From contig CAXHKQ010000231.1 of NCBI GenBank assembly GCA_964017145.1, positions 1-24,156 on the forward strand: 24,156 bases of DNA, in the 5' to 3' direction. Of the stretch, positions 9,061 to 18,413 are shown in pieces. The number at the start of each line of letters is the position of its first letter. The first letter of the stretch is position 1. The notes under the pieces are model-generated. The model was not told the DNA's origin and made no database searches. It saw nothing but the letters and a program-made list of their open reading frames with translations. This DNA comes from Agrocybe praecox (taxonomy: Eukaryota > Basidiomycota > Agaricomycetes > Agaricales > Agrocybaceae). Made by a program: the position numbers and the translations under genes.

Positions 9061-9526
9061 TGTCAGGGCAACACTAAGATCAGTGTGACAAGGCCACCAA
9101 CAAAGACAAAGCAAGAGAGAGAGAGAGAGAGAGATGAAGAGAGAGAGAGAAACTCGATGGTTCTAAGAGATCACACCAATGATAGTGGATATCCTAAGAG
9201 ATTGAAGCTGGGGCTACAGCTACATACATGTCCAGTATATATACCCTACAGCTATTCTAGAAGATTCCTCCACGACATCATAGAAAGGAATGATGAATAA
9301 GGGAATGACATCATAAAGAAAGTAAAAGAATGATGTGGAATGATGTAGAATGGATGAGGCTATGCTCATGGGAAATTAAAGTGATAAGTATCTAATCAAA
9401 TGATAATCAAGAGATAATCAAGAGATAATCAAAGATATGAAACAGATAAGATATCTACATATCTACAAAAGGGAAAAATGCGAAATAAATATAGAAAAAT
9501 AAGGAAAAATAGGGGAAACCCTGACA
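9061..9526 (-). repeat. 3' LTR of copy B (466 bp)
   Basis: On the + strand it reads TGTCAGGG...CCCTGACA. It includes a GA microsatellite (about 9115-9150), the R-start complement AGATTGAAGCT (9199-9209), TATATATA (about 9236-9243) and three GATAATC repeats (about 9403-9430). It lies directly against the pol stop and polypurine tract. Confidence 0.96.
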
Positions 9527-9539
9527 TCACCCCCTCTCT
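9527..9539 (-). promoter_or_regulatory. Polypurine tract of copy B
   Basis: Read on the - strand this is AGAGAGGGGGTGA, directly before the 3' LTR and identical to the tract of copy A. It overlaps the last pol codons. Confidence 0.8.
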
Positions 9540-12500
9540 AAGGCACATTTCCCACAATGTGCACATATATGACTGAGTTTGGAGGGTTTCAGAGGAGGTG
9601 GAGGTTCAGTAAAATTAATTAAAGGAGAAAATGAAAGTCTATCAAAAGTGAAAGCAGAAATTTTCCTGGGAGCAGCAGGGTGTTTTGCATAAAATTTCTT
9701 GATTGATTTAGCTGCCTTCTTCAAATGTTCAGCAGGTTCCCAACTGCTTTCTTCATTTGGATAGTTTTTCCATTTAACCAAGTACTGCAGCTTATTTCTG
9801 AATAATCTGCTGTCCTTGATGTATTCAACTTCCCATTCAGGATTTTCTCCTTTAATAACAGGTGGAGGTCTGGAGGGAGGCTTTCTTCCAACAGTATTAG
9901 GATGGTAGGGCATGAGCTTAACTACATTGAACACTGGATGGATTTTCATGGTTTTAGGCAGTTGGAGCTCATAGGCATTTGAACCAATAACTTTGGTGAT
10001 TTTGTATGGTCCATATCTCTTGTCATCCAATTTCTTGGAAAGCCTATCAGTCTTTAGATCCTTGCCATCTAGCCAAACCATGTCTCCAACCTTGTACTCA
10101 GTATGAGCACCTCTGTTTCTATCATAGAATCTAGCCATGTCATCAGCAGCCTTTTTGAGTGCAGACTCTGCTTCTTTCCTGGCCTCTTCCATGCTTTTCA
10201 CAAAGATATCTACAGTGTCCATCTTGCTGTCTCTGAGAGGTTCTGTGCCCATTCTTGGATGTCTACCATTGTTGAGCATGAATGGTGTCTGTCTGGTAGA
10301 GGCCTGAACTCTGTTGTGGTAGAAAAATTCAGCCAAGGCCAACCATTCTACCTGGTCATCCTGTCTATGATTTATGAAAAGCCTGTGATATTTTTCTACT
10401 TCTTGGTTGACTCTCTCAGTCTGACCATCAGTTTGAGGATGGTAGGCTGTAGATGAAGCAGTCTGAATACCCAGTATAGAGTTGAGCTCTTTTATAAACT
10501 TGGAGACAAACTGAGGACCTCTATCACAGATGATTTTGATAGGTAGACCATGCAATTTCCAGACATAGTCCCTGTAGAGCTTAGCAGTACCTTCAGATGT
10601 GACCTCATCTGTGGTAGGTATGATGTGAATCATCTTGCTAAGCCTGTCTACAACTATCATAATGGCATTATACCCTTGACATTCAGGTAAGCCAGTGATA
10701 AAATCCACAGAAATAGTCTGCCAAACATCAGAGGGAATCTCAGTTGGAGTCAGGAAGCCAACAGGTTTAGCAGGGAATGTCTTAGTCCTATTACATCTAT
10801 CACATCCTCTGGTGTAGGCTGCAATATAATGGGACATCCCTGGCCACCAATAATTTCTAGAGACTAACTCTATTGTCTTCCATTTTCCTGGATGTCCAGC
10901 AATGTAGGCATCATGATGCAGTTCCACAATTTTCCTTCTGAGGTCTTTGTCTTTTGGAACATACACCTTTCCTCTGTAGAGAACAAGCCCTTGCTCCTCT
11001 GACCATTCCTGTCCATCTATCTTCTTGGTTGAAGACTTCTTCATCTCTTGTACTGCCTTGACCACTTTCTCATCAAAGTCCTTTGCTTCTCTAATCTTCT
11101 TGAGAAGATCAGTCTCTGGACCAGCCAATGTGGTATGACCCTGTTTGAAAGCCTGGATCTTGAAGTAGGAAGGTTTGAGGAGAACTACATTTTCATTATC
11201 ATTCTCCCCCTTGTTATGGTCTGATCTCCTAGACAATGCATCTGGCTTTAAAGACTTCTTACCAGGCCTATGATGAAGAGAAAAATCAAATCTGGACAAA
11301 AAGAGTGACCATCTGGCCTGCCTTCTGGTTAACTTCTGGGCAGTCATAAAGTACTCTAGATTCTTGTGATCTGTCCAAATCTCAAAGGTATGTTGAGTCC
11401 CTTCAAGATAATGTCTCCATTCATCTAGTGCTCTAATAATAGCCAGCATTTCCTTGTCATGGATCTCATAATTCCTTTCTACTTCAGAGAGAGACTTAGA
11501 CATAAAGGCTACAGGATGCCATTTTCCATCCAAACCTTCCTGAGACAACACAGCTCCAGTAGCATAATCAGAGCTATCTGCTTCAACTTTATAAGGTTTG
11601 TTGTCATTTGGGAAGATTAAAACAGGGGAGGATGTGACCTTAAGCTTTAGCTGGTCAAATGCTTCCTGATGTCTAAGTCCCCATCTCCAGACTGTTTCTT
11701 TCTTTGTCAATTCATAAAGTGGCTTGGCAATGTCTGCAAAATCCTCTATGAACCTTCTGTAGAAGTTGACAAATCCCAAGAATGATTAAACATCCTTGAC
11801 ATTTTCAGGTTCAGGCCATTTGGAAACTCCCTCTACCTTGACAGGGTCCATTTCAATCTTGCCCTGTGAAATGATAAGTCCAAGATATTCAATCTTTTCT
11901 TTTTCAAATTCACATTTTTCTGCTTTAAGGTAGAGTTTGTTGTCTTCCAGGATTTGCAAGACCTTCTTGACCACCTCCCTATGATGATCCAGAGTCTCAG
12001 TGAAGACCAATATGTCATCCATGTAGACAATGACCACATTGCCATCAATAAGCTCTATAAAGATGTCATTCATCATAGTTTGGAAAGTTGCAGGACTATT
12101 GGTTAAGCCAAAGAACATGACCAGTGATTCAAACAGCCCTCTATTGGTTCTGAAAGCTGCCTTCCACTCATCCCCTTCCTTAACTCTAACATTGTTAAAG
12201 CCCCACCTGACATCCAGCTTGGTGAAATACTTGGCTTTGCTGAGTTTGGTAATGATGTCAGAAATGAGAGGTAAAGGGTAAGAGTTCTTAATGGTCATTT
12301 CATTTAGCTTCCTGTAGTCCTGGACCAGTCTAAGAGAGCCATCCTTCTTCTTAACAAAGAACACAGGGGATGCCATAGGTGACTTGGATGGTCTAACCCT
12401 ACCAGACTTCAGATTCTCCTCTAAAAAAGCATCAAGCTCCTTTTGCTCATTGGGGGAAAAAGGATAAATCTTTGATGTGTAAGGCTCAGACCCAGGCTTT

Positions 12501-13405
12501 AGCTCAATAGCATGATCACAAGGCTTTCTGTCAGGTAGCCTATCAAAGGATTCTTTTGAAAAAACTCCTTTAAATTGATGATAGTGTTTTGGAACAGCTT
12601 CTTCAAAGGTCTTCTTTGGGGATTCAGCCTGTTGGTGAGACTCTTCTGCCAATTTCTGAGACACAGTTGAGGTAGCATTGATAGACTGCTTCTGAGGATG
12701 GAGATAAGAAATAAAAATTCTATCTTCAGGCTCAATCTCAGAGTCATAATCAGGTGACTGATCTACAAGATCTACACCTTCATCATCAAACTGAGGGAGC
12801 TGTCTTCTCTGTACTGCAGCTATCCTCTGTTTCTTTCCCCTGGCTCTAATCACTTCCATGTGGCAGTCAGATGGACATCTAGTAAACTGAACATCACCTG
12901 ATTTCCAGTTGACATCAGGATTGTGTAGATAGAGCCAGGTATGTCCAATAATAGCAGTCTTGTCTCCCAAGTCACAAACAGCAAAGGTAGCCTTTTCTGT
13001 ATGGTTCTTATACACCATAATCAAGTCTACTTCTTCATGAATAGAGCCACTTTTGTTGAGAGTACCATCAACATTGTAGACTGGAATGGCTCTAGGAAGT
13101 TTCCTTGTGTTGAGATTATGGTATTTTACAAACCCAGTGTCCAGAAAAAGACCAGTAGCTCCAGAGTCAAGCAAAGCATCTACAGACAGCCTTTTTCCTG
13201 TGTCCATTGTCTTGAGAATGACTGACAGATGGGTGGAGGCTTTTGGCTTATGTCCTAAGATGTATATCCTCTCAGGAGTAGAAGAAAGGGAAGAATCAGA
13301 ATTTGAGGACATGATTTCTGTATCAGATTCAGAAGAGGTGGGATTGACTTTATCATTTTCATCTTCTAATATATTAAATCTATTCCATTGGGACATGTCC
13401 TTCAT
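9527..13405 (-). pseudogene. Pol polyprotein of copy B, with one in-frame stop in RT
   Basis: The ATG at 13405 is the first Met, but the frame is open further upstream into gag, so a frameshift is the likelier entry. From the TTG at 13408, the retropepsin Asp (LLDSGATG) is residue 81. Reverse transcriptase follows with FTKLDVRWGF, FFGLTNSPATFQ and YMDD (12025-12014, residues 462-465). TAA at 11788-11786 then interrupts KDV-SFLGF, where relatives have Gln. Downstream in the same frame, counted from 11779, are RNase H (D68, E110, D137, D180), the integrase HHCC zinc site (H288/H296, C326/C329), the D,D(35)E core (about D359, D419, E455), the GPY/F module and the chromodomain (about 650-700), ending CAHCGKCALERG. 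Apart from the stop the frame is intact over 3.9 kb. A single C to T change (CAA to TAA) would explain the stop. Confidence 0.93.
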
Positions 13406-13416
13406 CAATGGTGCCT

Positions 13417-13423
13417 CTAAAAA
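13417..13423 (-). promoter_or_regulatory. Putative -1 frameshift site between gag and pol
   Basis: On the - strand the gag end reads AAT TTT TAG. A run of five T spans the last Phe codon and the first base of the stop. Slipping back one base at TTT gives TTA GAG, which runs straight into the pol frame ahead of its first ATG (13405). The pol frame is open upstream through the overlap. It is not the classical seven-base slippery site, so the mechanism is inferred. Confidence 0.45.
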
Positions 13424-14487
13424 TTCTTCTTCTGTTCTTGTGATTGTCCTTCTTCTTCCTTGATGAGTTTCCCATAGAAGTCTTTCAACTCCTCATGGTT
13501 CATGGCATTAATGTTAACTGAGGATCTACAGTCAGCAGCCTTATGTCCTTGTTTTCTGCATTTGAAGCAGATAAGAGACCTGACTGACCTCCATCCAGAG
13601 TCAACTTCCATGGGAATAACATCTGGTTGCTTTGCCTGAGCAACAAAACCTCTCTGACTGCTTGAAAAGGGAGAAGGACTGGGGGCTGCTGGCTTAGGCT
13701 GAGACTTAGGAGCCTCTGAGAAGGGAGAAGAGGTAGTAGAGGTAGACTTGTTAAAGGCTTCCATCTGTCTCCACTGCCTGTCCAGCTTGGTAGCCCATGA
13801 GATCCAGCCATTCAGAGTCTTAGGCATATCAGGGACATTGTAAACTTTTTCCCTGAGTGATCTGTTTAACCCAGTATGAAACTTCTCAACCAAAGCAGCA
13901 TCATTGTACCCAGTATCAGAGACCAATTCCCTAAAGCTAGCCACATATTCATCAGCAGTTTGACTCCCCTGCTTCAGAAGATTCATTTTATGCCTGGCTG
14001 TGCTTGCAGGGTCTGGATCTCCAAAGACTTCCCTGAATTCATAGACAAAATCATCCCAAAGGCCCTCTTTGGAATAATCTCCATCCAGAATTTTAGTCTT
14101 GTCAAGTGCCCATTTCCCAGCAGTACCTTCTTTCATATAGGAAAGAGCACAAACAACCTTTTGAAGGTCATCTGTGATGCCCTTTCCATAGAAATATAAC
14201 TTTAGTTGGCTGAGAAAGGTTTCTGCTTTCTGCATTGAACCATCAAATGGTTCAGGAGGGGAAACTTTGATTCCAGACTGTGAACCAAAGGTAAAGGGAC
14301 CATGACTGGCAAGGGGAGGATGGACTTCTCTAGCAGCAGAGGAGAATGGTGATTGAGTAGTTGGAGGTGTGACTGACTGTTGCTGCTGCTGCCTTAAGAG
14401 AGCCACCTCCTGGGTAAGGAGAGATATTTGTTGAAGGAGCTCCTCCACAGAGGGAAGAGTAGTGGTAGAGGTAGTGGTAGTGTCCAT
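13417..14487 (-). CDS. Gag polyprotein (nucleocapsid with CCHC zinc knuckle)
   Basis: I chose the ATG at 14487 (MDTTTTSTTTLPSVEELLQQ, 356 residues); the frame is open up to 14586, but that leader would overlap the primer site. The protein starts with a Thr-rich stretch and a Gln-rich helix (EELLQQ...LLRQQQQQ). A Ty3-type capsid fold follows, with FLSQLKLYF, GKWALDKT, WDDFVYEFREVFGD, LKQGSQTADEYVASF and FHTGLNRSLREKV, then a Ser/Pro linker. The zinc knuckle CFKCRKQGHKAADC lies about 50 residues before the end and packages element RNA. It stops at TAG 13419-13417. No defects are visible. Gag would assemble the virus-like particles in the cytoplasm. Confidence 0.92.
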   Translation of the reverse strand: MDTTTTSTTTLPSVEELLQQISLLTQEVALLRQQQQQSVTPPTTQSPFSSAAREVHPPLASHGPFTFGSQSGIKVSPPEPFDGSMQKAETFLSQLKLYFYGKGITDDLQKVVCALSYMKEGTAGKWALDKTKILDGDYSKEGLWDDFVYEFREVFGDPDPASTARHKMNLLKQGSQTADEYVASFRELVSDTGYNDAALVEKFHTGLNRSLREKVYNVPDMPKTLNGWISWATKLDRQWRQMEAFNKSTSTTSSPFSEAPKSQPKPAAPSPSPFSSSQRGFVAQAKQPDVIPMEVDSGWRSVRSLICFKCRKQGHKAADCRSSVNINAMNHEELKDFYGKLIKEEEGQSQEQKKNF

Positions 14488-14578
14488 CTTGGTGCAGATA
14501 AAGTAGAGACAAGAGATGAATAGATTGGTGTAGATAAATGTGAGATGATGGATACTGAGTGGTAGGGTTGTCTGAGAT

Positions 14579-14589
14579 AGCTTCAATCT
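14579..14589 (-). promoter_or_regulatory. Self-primer binding site
   Basis: Two bases after the 5' LTR, the - strand reads AGATTGAAGCT. This is exactly complementary over 11 nt to AGCTTCAATCT, the inferred first bases of the element RNA (14740-14730 in the 5' LTR). No TGG-start tRNA primer site is present next to the LTR. Tf1 of fission yeast primes this way, with the first 11 nt of its own RNA folding back on the primer site. Confidence 0.75.
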
Positions 14590-14591
14590 TC

Positions 14592-15056
14592 TGTCAGGGC
14601 AACACTAAGATCAGTGTAACAAGGCCACCAACAAAGACAAAGCAAGAGAGAGAGAGAGAGAGAGATGAAGAGAGAGAGAGAAACTCGATGGTTCTAAGAG
14701 ATCACACCAATGATAGTGGATATCCTAAGAGATTGAAGCTGGGGCTACAGCTACATACATGTCCAGTATATATACCCTACAGCTATTCTAGAATATTCCT
14801 ACATGACATCATAGAAAAGAATGATGAGTAAAGCAATGACATCATAAAGAAAGTAAAAGAATGATGTGGAATGATGTAGAATGGATGAGGCTATGCTCAT
14901 GGGAAATTAAAGTGATAATTATCTAATCAAATGGTAATCAAGAGATAATCAAGAGATAATCAAAGATATGAAACAGATAAGATATCTACATATCTACAAA
15001 AGGAAAAATGCGAAATAAATATAGAAAAATAAGGAAAAATAGGGGAAACCCTGACA
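14592..15056 (-). repeat. 5' LTR of copy B (465 bp)
   Basis: TGTCAGGG...CCCTGACA on the + strand. It carries the promoter that drives gag-pol leftward. It is nearly identical to 9061-9526; differences include small substitutions around 14793-14830 and one base lost near 15003. Confidence 0.96.
14730..14774 (-). promoter_or_regulatory. LTR core promoter and inferred RNA start
   Basis: The TATA box TATATATA lies at 14774-14767 on the - strand. AGCTTCAATCT begins at 14740, 34 nt after the start of the TATA box, a normal distance for initiation. The 11-nt match to the primer site supports 14740 as the first base of the RNA, and so as the U3/R border. Confidence 0.65.
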
Positions 15057-15061
15057 CAGAT

Positions 15062-17377
15062 GTCCATTGTCAAGCATAATATAAATAAGTTTTCCTTAAT
15101 ACTCCACCACTTATTTCACTGCATAAGGAATAAAATGGTAAACACATGTTAGAGCTGTTAAATGCGTTGCAATTTGCGCCGGTCAATCTTTGTCGACTGG
15201 TGTTATATATTTAATCAGGTACTGTATGGTATACAATATCAGTGGTACATTGGCTGCAGGGAAGCAGTAAATTTATCAACTGTACATAAAATAAATAGCT
15301 CACATTGCAGCAAAGAATGTGCCGCCTCAAGCATCATAAAATGTGTAATTTCACAATGCATCTACATTGAATGTCAATGTGTTTACCACTCCTTAAAACC
15401 ACGTACTATATACTTTACAACATGATGCATTGATAAGACACAATACTGGGCACTAATTGTCCACATCTACTTCATGTAGACAGCACATATGTAGGAGCTT
15501 CCAGCTGTAACAATTATAAGCGCCAATGAAATTGATTCCAAGCACATGATTATATATCTACATACCATATTATAAGAGTATGAATGATTGTAGATTAATT
15601 ATCCTGGTGCTTATTGAACTTTGCACCTCTCTAGTCTCCTGTTTTCCCTATTTGAATGTATGCCATGTTAATATTGTTATTGGATAGTACAGAGATCCAG
15701 ACAGGATGCTGCCAGTTGTCAATTGCACATAGATGTTTTGAGGAGATGACTATGTATTGTATAATATTTGCTCTACCATATGTATAAGTTATGAGCTGAA
15801 ATAGATGTGCAGAAAATAAATGGGCGCTACTGCTAGTGCTCACGGTACCTGCATTCCACATATCAATGTAAGATAAAAGGATGATATTGATCCAAACATG
15901 TTATTCTTAATGCTTACTGAAACTTTATGCACTTCCCATTTGTATCTTCATGATTAACTTACATATAGGTATCACATCCACATTTCTGCATTGCAAAAAC
16001 ACACATATATCATCTGGTAGTAAAATTTAAAAGAGTCTTTCTCACCCATTCTAACTTGTTTAGTAGCTAGACGTAATTGTACCCATAGGGTAACAACATC
16101 GTTCAATTGATACATATAATTGCAATGAAACAAACAAGTGCCAAGTATGTTACCTTTTGATTTAGCGCTCAATGTATACTAGTAAAATTTAAAGGAGTGT
16201 TTCTCACCCATTCTAGCTTGTTTAGTAACTAGAAATCATTGTACCCATAGGGTAAAAACACTTTTCAATTGGTATATAGATATATAAACACAACAAAACA
16301 AACAAGTGCCGAGCATCTTATCTTCTAATTTTAGAATATAGAACTCCACAGATGATGCACAATGGTGGTCATTATTTCCCAAATTTATAAGCAGAGAATG
16401 CATTCCTACGATTATTTCCAGATAAAAATATTTAATAGATATCATGTGTGTATGACTTTCAACTAACTGAGGGTGCGGCGCTGCTGCTGCCGTACAGATG
16501 CCAATAAATAAGCTCTAACTGTTGCATGCTGCATAGTGTGGTGTGTAATATGTAGAATATATTTCATTTTTGACTGTATCAAAAACCAGGAAATATATTA
16601 CTGCTTATTGACTCTAGTACACCTTTGAGAAATTGGTATGTCTACTATCACCACATGATAGCATTGAAATTGTAACTACCGCACCAAACAGCACATATCA
16701 AAGAAGAAAAAACCCACATAATATTTGGTCATTGCATATTTACATTGCGGCGCCAAATGCAGCGCACGGGCAATCATTTATCACAGATTGGGGCAGATCG
16801 TTAGCACCTGATGTATTCAGTAGATAGTACAGCCAAGATTAGATACTTGACTGTATTGAAAAACATTTTTTATCTTACTTACTTTCTGAGATACACAATG
16901 GAGAGTGAGCTTGTAAATGTACCATAATTCTTTGTTTATAACGGCGCTCAATGCGGCAATTTGTAATGTTCAAAATAATGTATCTATGCAATTGCACAAG
17001 AGGCATCTCGAGCAGTGCTTTCCGGCTGTTTGTGGGTCTATTTCTCATATTCAACGGCGTGTAATGTGGCACTATTTGGAAAAAATTGTATACTTAGTAT
17101 AATTTGCAGAATACACAGTGCTCAAAGGAGCACACCCAGCTGAGCTTATATGCATATTTTATTACATATTTAGTCTGATCTACTAAATATTCACTTAGAA
17201 CAGATCACGTATATTCAAACCTATACTTTGGGCACTCCAATTCAATGACTAATTTTTATCAAGCTGGTTCTGCTGGCAGTGAACTGTGGTGTGCGCCACC
17301 AAGGACGGCGCTGAACGCTTGCAACCCTAACCATGTGAGCTGACAAAGGTGGTGGAATATACAAGTCTCCAGGTTAT
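15062..17377. other. AT-rich non-coding stretch between copy B and the solo LTR
   Basis: About 2.3 kb with no credible gene: open frames are short and carry no recognisable motif. The DNA is AT-rich but studded with GCGC islands followed by AATG, for example 15520-15528, 16165-16174, 16749-16760 and 16943-16952. It also contains the imperfect tandem duplication at 16018-16340. It reads like the long non-coding flank of a decayed transposon, but I cannot name one. Confidence 0.5.
16018..16340. repeat. Imperfect tandem duplication, unit about 162 bp
   Basis: Copy 1 begins at 16018 and copy 2 at 16180, both with TAGTAAAATTTAA. Both contain TTTCTCACCCATTCTA, CTTGTTTAGTA, TTGTACCCATAGGGTAA and AACAAACAAGTGCC in the same order, with scattered substitutions between them. 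Confidence 0.85.
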
Positions 17378-17382
17378 ACAGC

Positions 17383-17434
17383 TGTCAGGGCAACACTAAA
17401 ATCAGTGTGACAAGGCCACCAACAAAGACAAAGC

Positions 17435-17474
<40 letters not shown>

Positions 17475-17866
17475 TGAAGAGAGAGAGAGACACTCAATGG
17501 TTCTAAAAGATCACACCAATGATAGTGGATATCCTAAGAGATTGAAGCTGGGGCTACAGATCCCTACATGTCCAGTATATATACCCTACAGCTATTCTAG
17601 AATATTCCTACATTACATCATAAAACAGAAGGATGAGTAAGACAATGACATCATGAAACAAGGAGAAGAATGATGTGGAGCAATTGAGGCAGTGCTCATG
17701 GAAAATAAAGATGATAAGTATCTAATCAAAGATCTGAGTGATAATCAAGAAGATAATCAAAGAGATAATCAAAGATATAAAAGAGATAAGATATCTACAT
17801 AACTAAGAAAGGGAAAAATGCGAAATAAATATAGAAAAATAAAGGAAAATAGGAGAAACCCTGACA
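17383..17866 (-). mobile_element. Solo LTR of the same Ty3/gypsy family (484 bp)
   Basis: TGTCAGGG...CCCTGACA on the + strand, homologous over its full length to the LTRs of copies A and B, with no internal region. It is flanked by perfect 5-bp duplications ACAGC (17378-17382 and 17867-17871), so it arose by recombination between the two LTRs of one insertion. The GA microsatellite is longer than in the other copies, and it is the most diverged of the - strand LTRs. It keeps TATATATA and AGATTGAAGCT. Confidence 0.96.
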
Positions 17867-17947
17867 ACAGCCAATCAGAGGGCAAGAATCCATTTCTATA
17901 TTGGTAACCCTATATTCACCGGTTCAGTGAACACTTTGATATCATAT

Positions 17948-17983
17948 CATACGGTACACTGGGCATGCACACTGTATCGTATG
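17948..17983. repeat. Imperfect inverted repeat (14-bp arms)
   Basis: CATACGGTACACTG (17948-17961) is matched in reverse by CACTGTATCGTATG (17970-17983), 12 of 14 pairs, with an 8-base loop. A third related string, ACGGTACAGTG, follows at about 17986. The role is unknown. Confidence 0.55.
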
Positions 17984-18008
17984 TTACGGTACAGTGTAGC
18001 TCTTATAT

Positions 18009-18284
18009 GTGGCTCTCTCCCAGGCTAAAATTCAAACAAGTCTTGCAGCTCATTTCAGAAAGCTTTGGGCATCGCCATTGAACCATATTGTGAAAAAAAT
18101 TCCCCCCCTTGACCTGAATTCTGACCAAGAAGAGAATGAACCCTTCAGAAATAGCATAGATGCCAAAGAAAATGGAGGCGTTCACGATGACGACAATGAT
18201 GATGAAGATGACGATAACGACGACGACGACAGAAGCCTGCTAGAAGGAGGCAATATAGAATTGGACTTGGATGACGAATATTAA
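18009..18284 (+). CDS. Unrecognised open frame with an acidic C-terminus
   Basis: The frame of 91 codons ends at TAA (18282-18284). The N-terminal part (HFRKLWASPLNHIVKKIPPL) looks like ordinary protein; the last 40 residues are almost pure Asp/Glu/Asn. The first ATG (18009) may not be the start: a splice acceptor CCCAG lies at 18019-18023, so this may be the last exon of a longer, lost gene. I recognise no family. It could be the acidic tail of a transposon protein. Confidence 0.3.
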   Translation: MALSQAKIQTSLAAHFRKLWASPLNHIVKKIPPLDLNSDQEENEPFRNSIDAKENGGVHDDDNDDEDDDNDDDDRSLLEGGNIELDLDDEY

Positions 18285-18387
18285 CGATGAACATGGCCCT
18301 CTGCGTCGATGTTATTTTTCCGTTTTTGTTTTTGTTTTTTTGTTAGTTATCATCCTTATATGGCATTAGTTCCCATATTTGGAACAA

Positions 18388-18413
18388 CATATGTAAATCT
18401 AGATTTACATATG
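18388..18413. repeat. Perfect 26-bp palindrome
   Basis: CATATGTAAATCT followed directly by its reverse complement, without a spacer (centre between 18400 and 18401). It lies in non-coding DNA about 100 bp after the acidic open frame. Confidence 0.9.

Larger units (their letters stand above)
9061..15056 (-). mobile_element. Ty3/gypsy chromovirus copy B, full length (5996 bp)
   Basis: A complete element on the - strand: 5' LTR (14592-15056), primer site, gag, pol and 3' LTR (9061-9526). It is bounded by the 5-bp target duplication CAGAT at 9056-9060 and 15057-15061. Domain order in pol is protease, reverse transcriptase, RNase H, integrase, chromodomain, which defines a chromovirus. The two LTRs differ at roughly a dozen positions by eye (about 97% identity), so the insertion is fairly young but not brand new. 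A stop codon in pol means this copy cannot make full Pol on its own. Confidence 0.97.

Noticed and set aside
9085..9300. Open frame MTRPPTKTKQERERER... in the LTRs (also 14559-14831 and 17407-17640)
   Set aside because: It is a by-product of the GA microsatellite and U5/R sequence on the antisense strand. It has no start context or conserved codon pattern.
10103..10456. 117-codon open frame on + inside pol
   Set aside because: It is antisense to integrase, whose reading on the - strand is unambiguous.
14488..14586. Upstream gag start at 14586
   Set aside because: It would place the primer site inside the coding region and add a leader unlike Gag. The ATG at 14487 is preferred.
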